From Acidobacteriota bacterium (lineage in GTDB: Bacteria > Acidobacteriota > Terriglobia > Terriglobales > Acidobacteriaceae): DNA of 43,628 bases. This document shows positions 1 through 8,500 of this stretch, piece after piece. The notes below the pieces were generated by a model. The model was not told where the DNA came from. It saw nothing but the letters and a program-made list of their open reading frames with translations, and searched no databases. The stretch spans positions 1 to 43,628 of the forward strand of contig JAFDVV010000020.1 of the NCBI GenBank assembly GCA_018268775.1. The letters run 5' to 3'. Position 1 is the first letter of the stretch. Each line of letters opens with the position of its first letter. The translations under genes were made by a program, and so were the position numbers.

Positions 1-1
1 C

Positions 2-454
2 ATCCGCGTGTCGGTCGACACCGAAGGCAACAACGCATATCGCCTGCCGCTGCAGACGCGCGCACAGCACCTCCGCCGCGAGAAGGCGACCTCGAACATC
101 TGCACCAATCAGGCCCTCGTCGCTATGATGACCACCGTCTTCCTCACCGTCTACGGCAAGGAAGGCCTGAAAGACCTCGCGGTACAGAATCTCGCCAAGG
201 CAAAGTACGCCGCCGACACGCTGGGCAAATCCGGCAACCTGCTCTTCAACGGTGCGCCGCGCTTCCACGAGTTCGTGCTCGACCTCAGTAAGGACGCCGA
301 GGCCGTCAACACCAAGCTGCTGGAGAAGAAGATCATCGGCGGTCTGCCTCTGGCCAAGTGGTACCCCGAGCTCGGCCCCAACGCCAGCCTTTGGTGCGCT
401 ACCGAGCTGACGACCAAGCAGCAGATCGACGCAGCGGCAGAGGCGCTGAAGTAA
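2..454 (+). CDS. gcvPA: glycine dehydrogenase (decarboxylating) subunit 1, C-terminal part
   Basis: Partial gene: the frame is open from the first bases of the window, so the N-terminal two thirds or so are missing. GcvPA forms, with GcvPB, the PLP-dependent P-protein of the glycine cleavage system, which decarboxylates glycine and passes the aminomethyl group to the lipoyl H-protein in the cytoplasm. The piece seen contains the family block [14 protein letters not shown] near the start, followed by the typical C-terminal region ending in 'AAAEALK'. A GTG codon lies at 8 but is internal, because residues of the family precede it. The stop codon directly abuts the start of the next small ORF, and gcvPB follows, so the genes are one operon. 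Two-subunit GcvP is usual in Acidobacteria, Firmicutes and archaea, unlike the fused E. coli enzyme. The identification is strong; only the upstream extent is unknown. Confidence 0.95.
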   Translation: MRVSVDTEGNNAYRLPLQTRAQHLRREKATSNICTNQALVAMMTTVFLTVYGKEGLKDLAVQNLAKAKYAADTLGKSGNLLFNGAPRFHEFVLDLSKDAEAVNTKLLEKKIIGGLPLAKWYPELGPNASLWCATELTTKQQIDAAAEALK

Positions 455-799
455 GTGGACATCTCGGAGATCGTCGGCGAGGAGCTGAACGCGGTGGAGT
501 TCGTGCAGGACTACGTGCAACTCCGCTTCGAAACGCCGCTGCTGACCTTCTACGCCTGGCCGCACATTCTGTTGAGCGAGTTTTCGATTGCCTACGGCGA
601 GCCGGAGTACCGCAACGCCCTCTGCGCTCTGATTGGCGAGAAGGTGGAAGAGGCTGCGCTCGAAGAAGGCGACTCGCTGACTGTGAAGTTCGAGAACGAC
701 ACCGTGATCGCGCTGTCGTTGCGTGAAGAAGACCTGGATGGCCCAACGGCAGGAGCATACTCCGCCAGCGGCTCAGTCGCAGATCAGGAAGAGTTTTAG
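455..799 (+). CDS. small acidic protein between gcvPA and gcvPB, function unknown
   Basis: A 114-residue protein starting with GTG that directly follows the gcvPA stop with no gap, so it is probably translated by coupling. It is acidic (many Glu/Asp), lacks a signal peptide or membrane segment, and has the pattern of a small alpha/beta cytoplasmic domain: a 'FVQDYVQLRFETPLLTFY' strand block, a 'YRNALCALIGEKV' helix and a 'LTVKFENDTVIALSLREED' hairpin; the last 20 residues look disordered. I recognise similar sequences only as uncharacterised proteins (immunity-like small domains) and do not assign a function. Its position inside the P-protein operon, 9 bp before gcvPB, makes co-expression with glycine cleavage very likely, but that does not prove a role in it. 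Confidence 0.8.
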   Translation: MDISEIVGEELNAVEFVQDYVQLRFETPLLTFYAWPHILLSEFSIAYGEPEYRNALCALIGEKVEEAALEEGDSLTVKFENDTVIALSLREEDLDGPTAGAYSASGSVADQEEF

Positions 800-808
800 A
801 GGAACCCG

Positions 809-2368
809 ATGAGTGAAACGAAGTTTGCCGGAACACCGCGCAAGGTAACGACCCACGTCAACCAGAACGAAGACCTGATCTTCGAGAAGTCGTCGCCGGG
901 CAAGAAGGCATACCGTCTCGCCGAACTCGACGTCCCCGCTGTCGACGCCGCTTCCCTTCTTGGCGACACCGTTCGCACCGACCTCGGCGTGATGCCCGAG
1001 CTAAGCGAGATCGAGATCATCCGCCACTTCACGCGGCTTTCGACGTGGAACTACGCCATCGACCTCGGCATGTATCCGCTGGGAAGCTGCACGATGAAGT
1101 ACAACCCGCGCGTAAACGAGGTCGTCTCGCGGCTCGAAGGAATCGCCGAGGCGCATCCCTATCAGCCCGAATCGCTGTCGCAGGGCGCGCTCGGCATCAT
1201 GAAGCTGCTGAGCGATTGCCTGGTCGAGATCACCGGCATGGACACCATCACGCTGCAACCCGCTGCCGGCGCGCACGGCGAGTTCACCGGAATCCTGATG
1301 GTGCGCGCCTATCACGAAAGCAAAGGCAACGCGCGCAAGAAGATCCTGATTCCCGACTCAGCGCACGGCACCAACCCCGCGACCGCCGCGGTGTGCGGCT
1401 ACCAGGTGGCCAACCTCAAGTCGAACGCGCAGGGCATGGTCGACATCGCAGAACTCGAGCGCATGGTCGACGAAGACACCGCCGCGCTCATGCTCACCAA
1501 CCCCTCGACCATCGGCGTCTTCGAGAGCGAGATCCACAAGATCGCCGACATTCTGCACGCCAAAGGCGCTCTGCTCTACATGGACGGCGCCAACATGAAC
1601 GCGCTCGTCGGCAAGACGCGCCCCGGCGACTTCGGCGTGGACGTGATGCACCTGAACCTGCACAAGACCTTCTCCACGCCGCACGGAGGCGGTGGCCCAG
1701 GCTCTGGCCCCGTTGCCTGCAAAAAAATTCTGGAGCCTTTCCTGCCCACGCCGGTCATCACGACCAAGGCCGATGGAACGCTTGCGCTCGACTACACCCG
1801 TCCGCAGACCATCGGCCGCGTCCGCATGTTCTACGGCAACTTTGGCATGTTTGTGCGCGCGCTGGCGTACATCCTCGCCAACGGCCCCGATGGCCTGCGC
1901 CAGACGACGGAAGACGCCGTGCTCAACGCAAACTACATCCGCGCAAAACTTCTCGACACCTTCGAGCTGCCGTACAAGGCCCCATCGTTGCACGAGGTCG
2001 TCTTCTCCGACAAGCGTCAGGCAAAGAACGGCGTGAAGACCGGCGACATGGGCAAGCGGCTGATCGACTACGGCTTCCACGCCTACACCGTCTCCTTCCC
2101 GCTCGTGGTTCCGGGCGCGATGATGATTGAGCCGACCGAGAGCGAGAGCCGCGAAGAGCTCGACCTGCTCATCGACGCTCTCAAACAGATCGCGCGCGAG
2201 GCCGAGGAGAACCCCGAGGTCGTGCAGACTGCTCCGCAGAGCACGCGGCTGCGCCGTCTCGATGAGACGACGGCGGCACGCAAGCCCGTCCTGCGCTGGA
2301 AGCCCGCACCAAACGGCGTAAAAGACACTTCCGCCCTTACTCCGGACTCTGCCGCGAAGGAGTGGTAG
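809..2368 (+). CDS. gcvPB: glycine dehydrogenase (decarboxylating) subunit 2
   Basis: A 519-residue PLP enzyme subunit that works with GcvPA to decarboxylate glycine. The PLP-binding site is in the block NLHKTFSTPHGGGGPG, with the Schiff-base lysine at about residue 286; upstream is the family block PLGSCTMKYNP. The start at 809 has AGAGGA six bases before it. Length is slightly above the usual 480-500 residues because of a C-terminal extension of about 30 residues after the conserved 'EEL..LIDALKQIA' region (ending 'LTPDSAAKEW'). It follows the small ORF at 455 and its last codons overlap the ribosome-binding region of the next small gene, so all four are one transcription unit. Very secure call. 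Confidence 0.97.
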   Translation: MSETKFAGTPRKVTTHVNQNEDLIFEKSSPGKKAYRLAELDVPAVDAASLLGDTVRTDLGVMPELSEIEIIRHFTRLSTWNYAIDLGMYPLGSCTMKYNPRVNEVVSRLEGIAEAHPYQPESLSQGALGIMKLLSDCLVEITGMDTITLQPAAGAHGEFTGILMVRAYHESKGNARKKILIPDSAHGTNPATAAVCGYQVANLKSNAQGMVDIAELERMVDEDTAALMLTNPSTIGVFESEIHKIADILHAKGALLYMDGANMNALVGKTRPGDFGVDVMHLNLHKTFSTPHGGGGPGSGPVACKKILEPFLPTPVITTKADGTLALDYTRPQTIGRVRMFYGNFGMFVRALAYILANGPDGLRQTTEDAVLNANYIRAKLLDTFELPYKAPSLHEVVFSDKRQAKNGVKTGDMGKRLIDYGFHAYTVSFPLVVPGAMMIEPTESESREELDLLIDALKQIAREAEENPEVVQTAPQSTRLRRLDETTAARKPVLRWKPAPNGVKDTSALTPDSAAKEW

Positions 2369-2370
2369 CC

Positions 2371-2667
2371 GTGGCCGCGCCTGAGTTTCGCAGCATCGGC
2401 GACGACCGCCGCGCGGAATTGGAAAAGTACGAGTTCATGATGGGCGAGGCGCGGGGCCGTCTCGCCGCCTCCATGGACTGCCTGACGGACGCGCTCATCC
2501 TCGTCGGCCAGCACGGCGTCTACTGCACAAGCAACCGGAACCCGAAGGTCCCGGCACTCGATCTACAGGCTGTGATGATGAATCTGAACGGCGCAAAAGA
2601 ACTGGTCTCCGCTGTGATGGAAAAGCTGCGAAAAGAAAGAGACGCCAAACCAAGCCAAGAACGCTAG
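2371..2667 (+). CDS. small conserved-type hypothetical protein downstream of gcvPB
   Basis: A 98-residue protein with no family I recognise. I chose the GTG at 2371 because AAGGAG (2357-2362) lies eight bases before it; the frame also allows GTG at 2362, overlapping the gcvPB stop. The sequence is mostly helical and charged: 'RRAELEKYEFMMGEARGRL', a middle segment 'DALILVGQHGVYCTSNRNPKVPALDLQAV' and a basic C-terminal helix. There is no signal peptide or transmembrane segment. It is the last gene of the glycine-cleavage unit. A regulatory or accessory role is possible from position only. The gene that follows (2688) has clearly different base composition. Confidence 0.7.
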   Translation: MAAPEFRSIGDDRRAELEKYEFMMGEARGRLAASMDCLTDALILVGQHGVYCTSNRNPKVPALDLQAVMMNLNGAKELVSAVMEKLRKERDAKPSQER

Positions 2668-2687
2668 ACTAAAATCGCAGACACCTC

Positions 2688-3647
2688 ATGAGCACTGTCT
2701 CGACAAATGTACGTACGAGCGCGACAAGTCGACCTTATCTTGCACTCGGCTTAACTTTTATTCTTCTTGGCGTTGGATTCGCTTTTCCACTCCGTCTCGC
2801 GCCACAATCTCCACGGAACATCTGGGAAGGGTCGATCTCCCCAGAGGCCTTGAATCTTTACGCACTGACGTCCTTCGCTGGATGGTCTCACTTTGCGTAT
2901 GCATGGCGTGGTCAGTGGCTGGCGAGCAGACGGTTTTCAACCGGATCCCGGGCAGGGTACTGGTTTGCGATCTTTGGGCTACTCATTATGCTCCTGGCAT
3001 TGCGAGCGTGGTCAGGAGTAGCCATCTTCAGCCTGCTGGCGTGGGTCTATAACATCTCGCATTTTGTGAAGGCGGAGATATTTTTTTCAGGCACAAAGGA
3101 GACTCGGACAGCGTTTTACTCACCAGTCGTTGCCTTTGCATGGTTTACGCTGTGTCTGTTTCAGGTAGGACCGCTGAAAAACATCTCGTTGATCTTTGTA
3201 GGCTCTGTTTTTATTGCGGGAGCCGTACTTGTAGTTGGAGGATGGCGCCTGCTCGCTAACGGCGATGTTTTGCTTCCTCTTTTGACTTTGTTTCTTCTTG
3301 GCGAAACATTGGTATGGGCCGCCTACAGTCCATATATGTCAGAAGCATTTCGCGTGGGCGTCTACATCATTCACATTGCGGCAGCGAGTTTCTATCACTA
3401 TCTCTCAGCCTACTTCTATGCCGAATCATCCATCGGTCGCGGAAAAGACCACGCCTTAAAACCTCTCTCTATCTTGACCATCAATGTAGCAACGATAGGA
3501 ATCGGTCTTGTTGTTGCGTGGCTACCGCAACTGAAATGGCTGCGGCCGCTCGCAGGCCTGGAATGGTTTACGCTCTGGGTAGCGCTCCATCTGGCCGCGA
3601 GCGACTTGCTCCCTTTCTGGAAAAGACATCCTTCTACTGCGCTGTAA
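2688..3647 (+). CDS. polytopic membrane protein of unknown function, histidine-rich in membrane segments
   Basis: A 319-residue protein with eight or nine hydrophobic segments (first at about residues 17-36). I do not recognise the family. Histidines lie in or next to membrane segments ('GWSHFAYAW', 'NISHFVKAEIF', 'IIHIAAASFYHYLSAYFY', 'VALHLAASDLLPFW'), a pattern seen in metal-binding membrane oxygenases such as the Brp/Blh carotene cleavage family, but that is only a resemblance. Third codon positions are noticeably richer in A/T than in the neighbouring genes, hinting at transfer. There is no Shine-Dalgarno sequence before the ATG, but TAGACT/TAAAAT occurs just upstream and could be a -10 box giving a near-leaderless mRNA. 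The 3' end overlaps the converging DUF2911 gene by 14 bp. Confidence 0.8.
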   Translation: MSTVSTNVRTSATSRPYLALGLTFILLGVGFAFPLRLAPQSPRNIWEGSISPEALNLYALTSFAGWSHFAYAWRGQWLASRRFSTGSRAGYWFAIFGLLIMLLALRAWSGVAIFSLLAWVYNISHFVKAEIFFSGTKETRTAFYSPVVAFAWFTLCLFQVGPLKNISLIFVGSVFIAGAVLVVGGWRLLANGDVLLPLLTLFLLGETLVWAAYSPYMSEAFRVGVYIIHIAAASFYHYLSAYFYAESSIGRGKDHALKPLSILTINVATIGIGLVVAWLPQLKWLRPLAGLEWFTLWVALHLAASDLLPFWKRHPSTAL

Positions 3648-4161
3648 TCGCCACGGACTCGTCGGCATTCTCCCACTTGACGTGCAGCTCGGTGGAGTTG
3701 CCGCTGGTGTTCTCAAACGAGATCGACATCTTCTCCTGCGGCGCGGCCAGCTTCGCCGACTTCATGGGAATCCGGGCGAGGTCGTGGTCCTCGTGATAGT
3801 CCAACCCCCATTCGCCTGTCTGCTTGTTGACGATGAGCAGCCACTGGCCTTCGCTGGGCAGCGTAAACAGCGTGTAGCTCCCCGCCGGAACGCTGGTGCC
3901 GCCGATCTTCAGCGCCGTCGTCGTCACCAGGCTGGTGGCCTCGTTGGCGCCAGTGCGCCAGACCTTGCCATAGGGTACAAGCTCACCCATGATCTTGCGG
4001 CCGCGCATCGATGGCGCGCCATATTTCACGGTGATCGATCCACTCTTGAGGTGGGCGCTGGCCGATTCGGCGGGGCTGGCAGCAGGCTTGGCTCCCTGTG
4101 CCAGGGCTGAGACTGCAAAGAGCGCTGTACAGGCTAACGAAGCGATGGGGCGAAGACGCAT
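3634..4161 (-). CDS. secreted DUF2911 family protein
   Basis: A 175-residue protein with a signal peptide (residues 1 to about 22, 'LACTALFAVSALAQG') followed by one DUF2911 domain. Family marks are 'ITVKYGAPSMRGRKIMG', 'LVPYGKVWRTGANEAT', 'VPAGSYTLFTLPSEGQWLLIVN' and 'EWG..YHEDHDLARIPM'. DUF2911 proteins are periplasmic or surface proteins of unknown function, common in Acidobacteria and Bacteroidetes. The ATG at 4161 has GAGAG about eight bases upstream; a longer frame reaching 4239 has no support. Convergent with the membrane protein gene, sharing 14 bp at the 3' ends. Family assignment is confident; function is not known. Confidence 0.9.
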   Translation of the reverse strand: MRLRPIASLACTALFAVSALAQGAKPAASPAESASAHLKSGSITVKYGAPSMRGRKIMGELVPYGKVWRTGANEATSLVTTTALKIGGTSVPAGSYTLFTLPSEGQWLLIVNKQTGEWGLDYHEDHDLARIPMKSAKLAAPQEKMSISFENTSGNSTELHVKWENADESVAITAQ

Positions 4162-4269
4162 GGTGGTTCTCTCTTTCACGGACTGAAGTGATGCAACGGC
4201 AACACTTCGATGCTGAACCGCGCGATAGAGGCCTGTCAATCCGGGGCCATCATGCTAGGCTAGAGATAC

Positions 4270-4346
4270 GCGCCCGTAGCTCAGCTGGATAGAGCGGCAG
4301 CCTCCGAAGCTGTAGGTCAGAAGTTCGAATCTTCTCGGGCGCACCA
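4270..4346 (+). tRNA. tRNA-Arg, anticodon CCG
   Basis: A full cloverleaf can be drawn. The acceptor arm is 4270-4276 paired with 4336-4342, the D stem GCTC/GAGC (4279-4282 and 4292-4295), the anticodon stem 4297-4301 with 4309-4313, and the T stem AGAAG/CTTCT around the loop TTCGAAT. The anticodon loop CTCCGAA puts CCG at 4304-4306, reading the arginine codon CGG. The discriminator A and encoded CCA follow (4343-4346). It lies alone between the DUF2911 gene and the urea transporter gene, with no integrase or duplicated 3' end nearby. Confidence 0.96.
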
Positions 4347-4461
4347 TCTCTCTCATCAGCGCCCTGACGAGGATTCGCAGGAGTTCAGGCTTCGATTCCA
4401 TGATGCACCTCCGCGACGTAGCTGAGGCCAAGGCCGGCGCACCTTCGGAGGGAGTGCTCGA

Positions 4462-5442
4462 ATGAGTCTGCGCCTTTCTTCCTCAGGCCTCAAAGACGGT
4501 GACGCCACATCCTTGCAACACATACCGGTGATGGCAGACACCCTTCTGCGCGGCCTCGGCCAGGTGATGCTGCAGAACAACAGCTATACGGGACTCCTGT
4601 TCCTGGCGGGTATTGCAGCAAATTCGCTGCTGTTTGCTGCCGCCGCGCTGGTAGGGACCGCAACCTCCACGCTGACTGCCATCGTGCTTGGGGCCGATCG
4701 TGCATCTGTACGAGCAGGCATGTTCGGCTTCAATGGCGCGCTGGTGGCCATTGCGCTTCTCTATTTTCTTGCTCCCACTACGCTGACCTGGGCCTGCGTC
4801 ATCCTTGCTTCGGCGTGCTCCACCGTGCTGATGACTGCGATGCTAACGGCTTTCAATGTCTGGGAACTACCGGTGCTGACCGCTCCGTTCGTCTTGACCT
4901 CGTTGGCCTTTTTCCTGTCCGTCGCGCGCTTCGGCCGCTTGTATCCGACCGGCCATCTGCCGACGGCTGGTCTTCCGGTCAACGCCGCCGTCGAAGGTGT
5001 GGTGACGGGCGCGACCGTCGGCGAGGGGCTGCTGACCGGCATTGGGCAGGTGTTCTTTCAGGGTAACGTCGTTAGCGGCGCGCTGTTTGCTGCGGGCCTG
5101 TTCGTCTCCTCGCGCCGGGCCTGTGCGGCGGCACTGACCGGATCGATCTCCGGGCTGCTGGTTGCCTGGGGAATGGGCGCGGCTGAGCCGGCCATTCGAG
5201 CAGGCGCGTTCGGCTTCAACAGCGTGCTGACAGCCATCGCCCTCGCCAGCGTATTCTTCGCGTCCGGCACAACATCCGCGATCTACGCCGTGGCCGGAGC
5301 AACCGTAGCGCCGTTTGTCGCCGCCGCCTGCGCGGCCGCCCTTGAACCTCTCGGCATGCCCGCGATGACGCTACCGTTCGTGCTCACAACGTGGGTTTTC
5401 CTGCTTGCGGGCCGAGGATTTTCAAAGATCGAGCCCGCTTGA
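4462..5442 (+). CDS. urea transporter (UT family)
   Basis: A 326-residue inner-membrane channel of the urea transporter family, which lets urea cross down its gradient. The internal duplication typical of the family is visible: 'LLRGLGQVMLQNNSYTGLLF' in the first half is repeated as 'LLTGIGQVFFQGNVVSGALF' in the second, 'GFNGALVAIAL' as 'GFNSVLTAIAL', and 'LPVLTAPFVLTSL' as 'MPAMTLPFVLTTW'. About ten hydrophobic segments are present. The ATG at 4462 has GGAGGGAG seven bases before it. No urease, Ni-uptake or amidase gene is near, so the source or fate of the urea must be handled elsewhere. A strong hairpin follows the stop. Family call is confident; substrate is inferred from the family. Confidence 0.9.
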   Translation: MSLRLSSSGLKDGDATSLQHIPVMADTLLRGLGQVMLQNNSYTGLLFLAGIAANSLLFAAAALVGTATSTLTAIVLGADRASVRAGMFGFNGALVAIALLYFLAPTTLTWACVILASACSTVLMTAMLTAFNVWELPVLTAPFVLTSLAFFLSVARFGRLYPTGHLPTAGLPVNAAVEGVVTGATVGEGLLTGIGQVFFQGNVVSGALFAAGLFVSSRRACAAALTGSISGLLVAWGMGAAEPAIRAGAFGFNSVLTAIALASVFFASGTTSAIYAVAGATVAPFVAAACAAALEPLGMPAMTLPFVLTTWVFLLAGRGFSKIEPA

Positions 5443-5540
5443 TCCCGGGATGACCGGGTCGCGCGCGCATCATCGCGTTATGACGAGAATCTGCATACCA
5501 CCCTCGCCGCACCCCGGCGGCAAAACGTTCTGCATAACGC

Positions 5541-5571
5541 AGCGAAGCCCGGCACATGGCCGGGCTTCGCT
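5541..5571. terminator. bidirectional hairpin between converging genes
   Basis: A perfect 13-bp stem (5541-5553 with 5559-5571) around the loop ACATG lies between the ends of the urea transporter gene and the first TonB receptor gene. There is no long T run on either side, so it may act as a transcript-end stabiliser as much as an intrinsic terminator. Position and symmetry fit both converging genes. Confidence 0.7.
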
Positions 5572-5589
5572 GTTGCTGCGCGTTGCGGG

Positions 5590-8500
5590 TTAGAAGAACA
5601 GCTTGGCCGCGAATTGCAGTTGGCGAGGCCCATAGAGGACGCCCGTCGTCTGCGTGGGAGTGCCGAACGCGGTCGCGGTGTACGGTACGATGCGCGCGTT
5701 GCCGCCAGCCGTAAGCGGCGCCGCAAACGAGTACGCCAGGCTGGAGACGCCCAGGACCTGGCGTCTGTTGGCCGCGTTGAATGCCTCCATCAGAATCTGG
5801 AACTTGATCGACTCGTGGATGGGGAAGTCGCGCGAAAGGCGGGCATCGAGGTTGCGAACGCCGCGATAGACAAAGGCGTTGCGGCCGAGGAACGGGGCGC
5901 GCCCAAACGCTCCGCCGGGCGCGTTGTTCAGGTTGACGCCGAGACCGGTCGCCGTGCCGTCGAGACCGGCATACGCCGCGCCCGCCGACGACGGGTTGTT
6001 CGACATGAACGCAGTCAGCGGAATGCCCGACTGCGCCGTGTACGTGCCGGAGAGCGTCCAGCCGTTGACGACGTGCCGCGCATACGCGGGCACGGTGAAG
6101 TTCGACGTGGCCACCAGGCTTCCAACAAAGCGCGAGCGCATGTCGAGATCCGACCTCGAATACTCACGCGTCATGTTGATGTTGCTGGGGTAGTTGTTCT
6201 TCAGGTTGGTCGGGTCGAGGATGATGTTGGTCCCGTTGAACGTGCCGTTGACGCCGGAGACCTGACTGTTGTCCATCGCCTTGGCCCAGGTGTAATTCAC
6301 CAGCAGTTCGACACCGTGGCCCATAGGCTTACGCACTGTAACCGCAAGCGAGTGGTACCACGAGTTCAGGCCGCTGAATCCCGCCAGAAGGCTGCCGTCG
6401 CCGGGCGATGGACGGGCCGATCCCGCCGGAGAAAACGGCACCGTAACCTGCCGCGTCAGTGTGCCCGTCGCGTTGTACACATCGTAGGTCTGCGTTCTGG
6501 AAGGTGCGGGCTGGTTGACGTCGATGAAGTACGGCAACCGCATACCGCGCGTGCCAACGTAACCGAGCGAGAGCGAAGAGTGCAGCGGAAGCTCCTGCTC
6601 GACGCCCAGGTCCATCGAGTGGGTGAAGGGGTTGGAGAACGAGGGGCTGAGTCCACGGAAGGAGATCGTGGGCAGCGTCGCATTTCCGAGTCCGACGGCC
6701 TGCGGCGTGGCCGCCCCGGCAAACGGCGCGGCAAGCGCCGGTCCGGGAGGTGTGAAGATGACGTTCGGTGCGGCCGGAGCGCCCGCGGCATTTGGGTTGG
6801 AGAAGTTGTACTGCTGCTGGAACACGCCATTCTCCACGCGCAGAGCGTAGAAGGTGGAGTTCGAAGTCAGGCCGTAGAACATGCCGTAGCCACCGCGCAC
6901 AACAGTGCCGGACATTGGCGACCACGAGAAGCCAAGGCGCGGCTGGAACATCTTGTAGTTGATGTTGATGGTGCTGGTGTAGAGACGGCCAAGCGGGCTG
7001 GGCTGTCCGTTCGCGCTGGTCGTGTACGGACGCGGCGGCTGAGGCACAAGCTGCGTGTCGTACCGCACGCCGGCCGTCACCGTCAGCGTGGGAACGACCT
7101 TCCAACTGTCTTCGGCAAAGGCGGAGAGGTCCTTGTTCCAGAAGTCGTCCGATCCTGGAACCTTGCTCAGTTGGTCGGCCACCTGCGTGTAGTTGTTATA
7201 GTGCCGTGCGCCGTTCAGGCCGTAGACGTCCTGCACCCAGTTGCCGAACGCCGTCGCCGGAGCGCCGGAGTAGGTGTAGTTTCCATTGCCCTGGAAGAGG
7301 TTGGCGATGTACTCGTGGATGAAGTTGAGGTCCACGCCCGCTTTCATCGAGTGCTTGCCCCTCGTGATGGAGTAGACATCCGCCACCTGCCAGCGATGCT
7401 CATCGGGGAAGGCAGGACGAGGCAGCGCAAGATTGCCGCCATAGGAGAAGAGTCCGGAGATGGACGTCGCCGGTCCGGGTGCGTTCGAACCGCTGGTTTC
7501 AAGATCGCGCGACCACTGGAAGTGCAGAGCGTTCGCCGAGTTCGCGGTGACGACCGACTCCCAGTTCGCTACGAGAAAGCGCTCGTGAAAGTCGTTACGG
7601 CCATTCGACGTGTTGGAGTCGTTGTTGCGCGTGTTGTCGGTGCGGTAGCCGTTCGGCAGCTTGAAGTTCTGCCAGTTGAAGCTCGCGGAGAGGTGGTTCT
7701 TGTCGTTGAGCTGGTAGTCGAGACGCGGGAAGAAGATGTCCTGCTTCGTATCGCGCGGGAACGCCGTCAAGCTGTTGACGATGTATTGCGCCGCTGCCAG
7801 GCACTGCTGATACGTAACGCCGGCCGGACAGGTTGCGCTGGGCGACGTCGTCGCATAGCCGAGAATGGTTGCGCTGGGAACCGACGACGTGAACAGAATG
7901 GGGTTCACCTTGCGGAAGCCGTCGTAGGTGAAGAAGTAAAAGAGCTTGTCCTTGATGATGGGGCCGCCCACCGAGCCGCCGAACTGCTGCTGCTGATGCA
8001 CCGTCGGCTGCAAAAGGAACGGCTGATTGTTGTTGCGCCCCGTGAACTTGGCGAAGGGATCGAGCGCGTTCAGCGAAGGGTACCGGAGATAGTAGAAGAG
8101 GTCTCCGTGCACCGCATTCGTTCCCGAGCGCGTGATGGCGTTGATCTGACCGCCGGCGGCCTGCCCGAACTCGGCCGAGTAGCCGGAGGCGGAGGACTGG
8201 AACTCCTTGATCGAGTCCTGCGAGAAGACGTAGGGCGCGCCGAGCGAGCGGCCGCGGGCCTCGGAGAAGAAGGCCTGCTGGTTGTTGGTTCCATCGACCA
8301 GGTTCGTGTTGTAAAGGCCGGAGATGCCTCGGTAGGAGATCAGGCCCGTGTTGCCGTCCGGCACGACGTTGGGCGTCAGAAGAACGAAGTTGTCCCAGCG
8401 GCGGCCGTTGACGGGCAGGTTCGAGACCAGTTGCGCGCCAACCGTCTGCGAGACCTCGCTCTTCTCCGTATCGATCAGCGGAGAGGCGTCGGTCACTGTG

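Noticed and set aside
1045..2130. A 361-codon frame overlapping gcvPB
   Set aside because: It is Arg/His-rich shadow sequence within a secure gene.
4270..4346. tRNA-Arg gene as an integration site of a genomic island
   Set aside because: No integrase and no duplicated tRNA 3' end were seen nearby; the neighbours look like normal chromosome.
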